Below, piece after piece: positions 61,846 through 64,000 of a stretch of 64,000 bases of DNA. Positions within the stretch are counted from its first letter, which is position 1. The number at the start of each line of letters is the position of its first letter. The notes beneath the pieces were generated by a model that saw nothing but the letters and a program-made list of their open reading frames with translations, had not been told where the DNA came from and made no database searches. This DNA comes from Ceratopteris richardii (lineage: Eukaryota; Streptophyta; Polypodiopsida; Polypodiales; Pteridaceae), in the NCBI GenBank assembly GCA_020310875.1, contig CM035428.1:103416161-103480160 (forward strand), in the 5' to 3' direction. The position numbers and the translations under genes are program-made.

Positions 61846-62383
61846 GGGGGTAGGTACCAAGTTACTGCAAAGTAGACTTGATGAACACAATAGATATCAG
61901 CTCAATGGGAGCTAAGGTTTCCGTAGTGGTGAAGAGCTAGAGCATGTGATAGCTTGAGAACGCAAGTATTAGCATACATGAGTGGGAGCAAGAAATAATC
62001 TTGTATTGTATTGGTGCAATATATAATAAAAAAGGTATAATGATGTCACCATGAGGACCGAGAAGAGAATGATGCGCATGAGTGGAGAGATCTTTGACGA
62101 ATCATCATGCAATAGTATGCATATGCGGGGATGGATTATTTATTTGTGCATGTGGCAAGCATATGGAAAGGGTGCAATTTTCACCCATTGGCTAGATTTT
62201 TAATTAGTTATTCTATAAGAGTCTCTAACTGGAAAGTTTTCAATCGGATCGAGCTAAAATTTGGTAAAGACTAAACCACCATACTTTAAAGTTTCCTACT
62301 CATTGGTCTTCTTTTGAATAGAATAATTTTAATTGGCCTTGAGAGAAAATTGGTGTCTTCAAGAATTTCTCATGGGTACAAGC

Positions 62384-63292
62384 CTATCGAATTTGAAGTT
62401 GTTGCATCAAGAGAAAACTCTCAAACCTCTCTTCATCTAATGCTTGCAAGGCATCGAGTTGGTGATCAATCAAGTCTTCAGGTAACCATTTATGATCTAA
62501 TGCAAATCGTAAGCTAGGGACCACAACTTCCATGGAAGCAATAGCTTCTAGCCCATAGGCCAGTTTAGAGGGAGTGAAACCAGTGGCAACTTTATACGTG
62601 GTACGGTAAGCCCAGAGTATCGAGGGCAATAACTGGTCCTATCATTTAGGATAGTCTTGAATTTATTTTTTCAGCATTGTGAACAAAGTTTTGTGAGTAC
62701 CTTCACCTAATCCATTAGCTCGGGGGAAGTATGGTGTGTTATGTTTATGAATGATATTGAAATCATTGGTTAATGTTATAATCAAGTAATTTGCAAAGTG
62801 AGTATCATGGTCGAAAACAAGTTTTAAGGGGAGAACAAAATGGGGAAATACTTCCCTGGTAAGGCACCTTGTTACCACTGTAGTAGTCATAGTTTTCACA
62901 ACCCATGCCTTGGCCGAACATGTGACATAATTTATACATGTGAGTATATAAAGGTTATTAGTTGATATTGCAAGTGGACAAATAGGGTTGATAAAATCGA
63001 GGCCCCATTTCTAGAATGGCTCTAAGGGCATAACACACTAAAGGGGAATGCGTTGTCAGGGTAGAGGCTATCTGGTGCATTGACAAGGATCACATGCCAA
63101 AATGTACTTTTGGATGTCTCTATGTAACGTCAACCATTGTAGGCTGCTATAAAATTTTGCAGATGGTAAGTTTGATCGAAAAATGATCGCCTGTAGGGTG
63201 GGTGTGAGCCAAATGAATGAATGATTCTGCTTCATGAGTTGGAAGACAACATATCCAGGCACTTGATGGGTCGTAATAGTATAACTACCCAA
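62384..63292 (-). pseudogene. gypsy integrase (G)
   Basis: The zinc module end is KYILACDPCQCTR (about 63070). The core has VFDHDTHFANYL (second Asp) and YFPRANGLGEGTHKTL, where the catalytic Glu region reads GLGEGTHK. LWAYRTTYKVATGFTPSKLA, YGLEAIASMEVVVPS and DEERFESFLLM follow, as in plant gypsy integrases. Frames change at about 62640 and 62900-63070. Confidence 0.82.
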
Positions 63293-63299
63293 CTATTAT

Positions 63300-64000
63300 C
63301 CAAAAATTTCTATTGTATAGCGCTAGGAATGAATTATTGGGCCACAGAGGGTAAACTATCTAGAGCCAATCTAGTCGTTAAAAATTATAAGCAACAGATT
63401 GTAGTAATTCTAGGTGAGTTCAAGAGGAATAATAGGCTGAATAGGTTATGTAGTGTAGATAGCTAGGGGATCATCATTAATACCATGATCTGGTTCACCG
63501 TTATCTAGTCGTGATAACAAATTAGCAACTACATGAGAGGATCCCAGTCAATGGATGACATCAAAGTTAAATTCTTCTAATAATAAGACCCATTTGGCCA
63601 ATCAGCCATCGAGAGTCTATTGCTTGACCAAGTAGGTCAAGGCACCATGGTCAACATGCAAGGTGAATTTCTGTCCTAGTAAATAATGCTTGAATTTCTT
63701 TATAGAGTAGACAAGTCCTAGACATTCTCATTCAATCATAGAGTAATTACACTCAGGCAGGGCTAGTCATTGGCTAGCATAGTAAATAGGTCAATACCAT
63801 TTGTCCTTGTACTACATAAAAAAAAACACTACTGATTGTAATATTGAAGGCATCAACAAGAATATGGAATGGTAGTTTCCAATATGATGGCTGTAGAATG
63901 GGAGCCTAAGTCAAAAGTTCTTTGAGGCAGTCAAAACTTCATTGACATTCAGCACTCCAGTCAAAATCATGGGGAGCTACTATGGTGAGTTGATTCAGGG
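63300..64000 (-). pseudogene. gypsy RNase H and end of RT (G)
   Basis: Across several frames I read WKLPFHILVDAFNITIS (DAS-like Asp), KFKHYLLGQKFTLHVDHGAL (usual FxxxTDHxAL), LAKWVLLLEEFNFDVIH and VVANLLSRLDNGEPDHGI (usual ADxLSR). The order fits gypsy RNase H. Stops occur in every block. Confidence 0.75.

Larger units (their letters stand above)
61846..64000 (-). mobile_element. Decayed Ty3/gypsy element G, runs off the window
   Basis: Read right to left: RNase H, integrase zinc module, integrase core and C-terminal part, then about 500 bp without recognised coding (61846-62383). Many stops and frameshifts are present. The mini-copia sits beside its 3' end. RT and gag should lie beyond position 64000. 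Confidence 0.78.

Overview
The window is nuclear DNA of a plant with a large, repeat-rich genome. The evidence is Ty1/copia elements with initiator-Met tRNA primer sites, Ty3/gypsy elements with the Athila/Tat-type primer site, a chromodomain gypsy remnant, a plant-type L1 LINE, a non-autonomous LARD-like element and a 5S-like retroposed fragment. A gymnosperm or another large-genome land plant fits, but the sequence alone does not fix the species. I found no convincing host gene: essentially everything I can identify is a transposable element, and most copies are dead.

Left part (1-14905). Two copies of one copia family (A1 on the minus strand at 1-2017, A2 on the plus strand at 3037-5909) stand head to head around a 1-kb spacer that holds a piece of another copia reverse transcriptase. 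Next come a gypsy remnant in which gag is joined directly to a chromodomain (about 5910-7706), then a decayed gypsy element B (7713-13875) with every domain from gag to integrase recognisable but riddled with stops.

Centre (14906-51845). This is a Russian-doll nest. An old gypsy element C (LTR, primer site, leader repeats, gag, RT, RNase H, integrase start; 14906-20740) abuts a minus-strand copia element D (20741-24472). D's upstream flank is split by a LARD-like element (24473-46875, 5-bp target duplication ACTTG). The LARD's own 5' LTR is split by a 16,960-bp gypsy element E on the minus strand (24513-41472, target duplication CTATG). Gypsy coding sequence of the C/E family resumes at about 47790-51845, in the same orientation as C, and may be C's displaced 3' half.

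Element E is the most complete and most unusual object. All its coding sequence lies in one reading frame: gag, pol, a second retropepsin-like domain downstream of integrase, and a 1,465-codon extra ORF of unknown function. These are cut by a TAA exactly at gag/pol, a TGA exactly at pol/second protease, and two TAG codons in the extra ORF. Pol carries two tandem H2C2 zinc modules before the integrase core. The extra ORF runs through the polypurine tract and ends inside the LTR.

Right part (51846-64000). About 2.2 kb without recognisable genes is followed by a 5'-truncated LINE with an intact 892-codon RT frame and poly(A) tail (54093-56879), 2.3 kb of mostly unassigned sequence, a tiny copia element whose whole interior is a gag-RNase H fusion between complete LTRs (59232-61840, target duplication CTTTA), and a decayed minus-strand gypsy element running off the window end.

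A theme across the window is internal deletion joining gag or protease to a 3' pol domain, seen in four unrelated elements.
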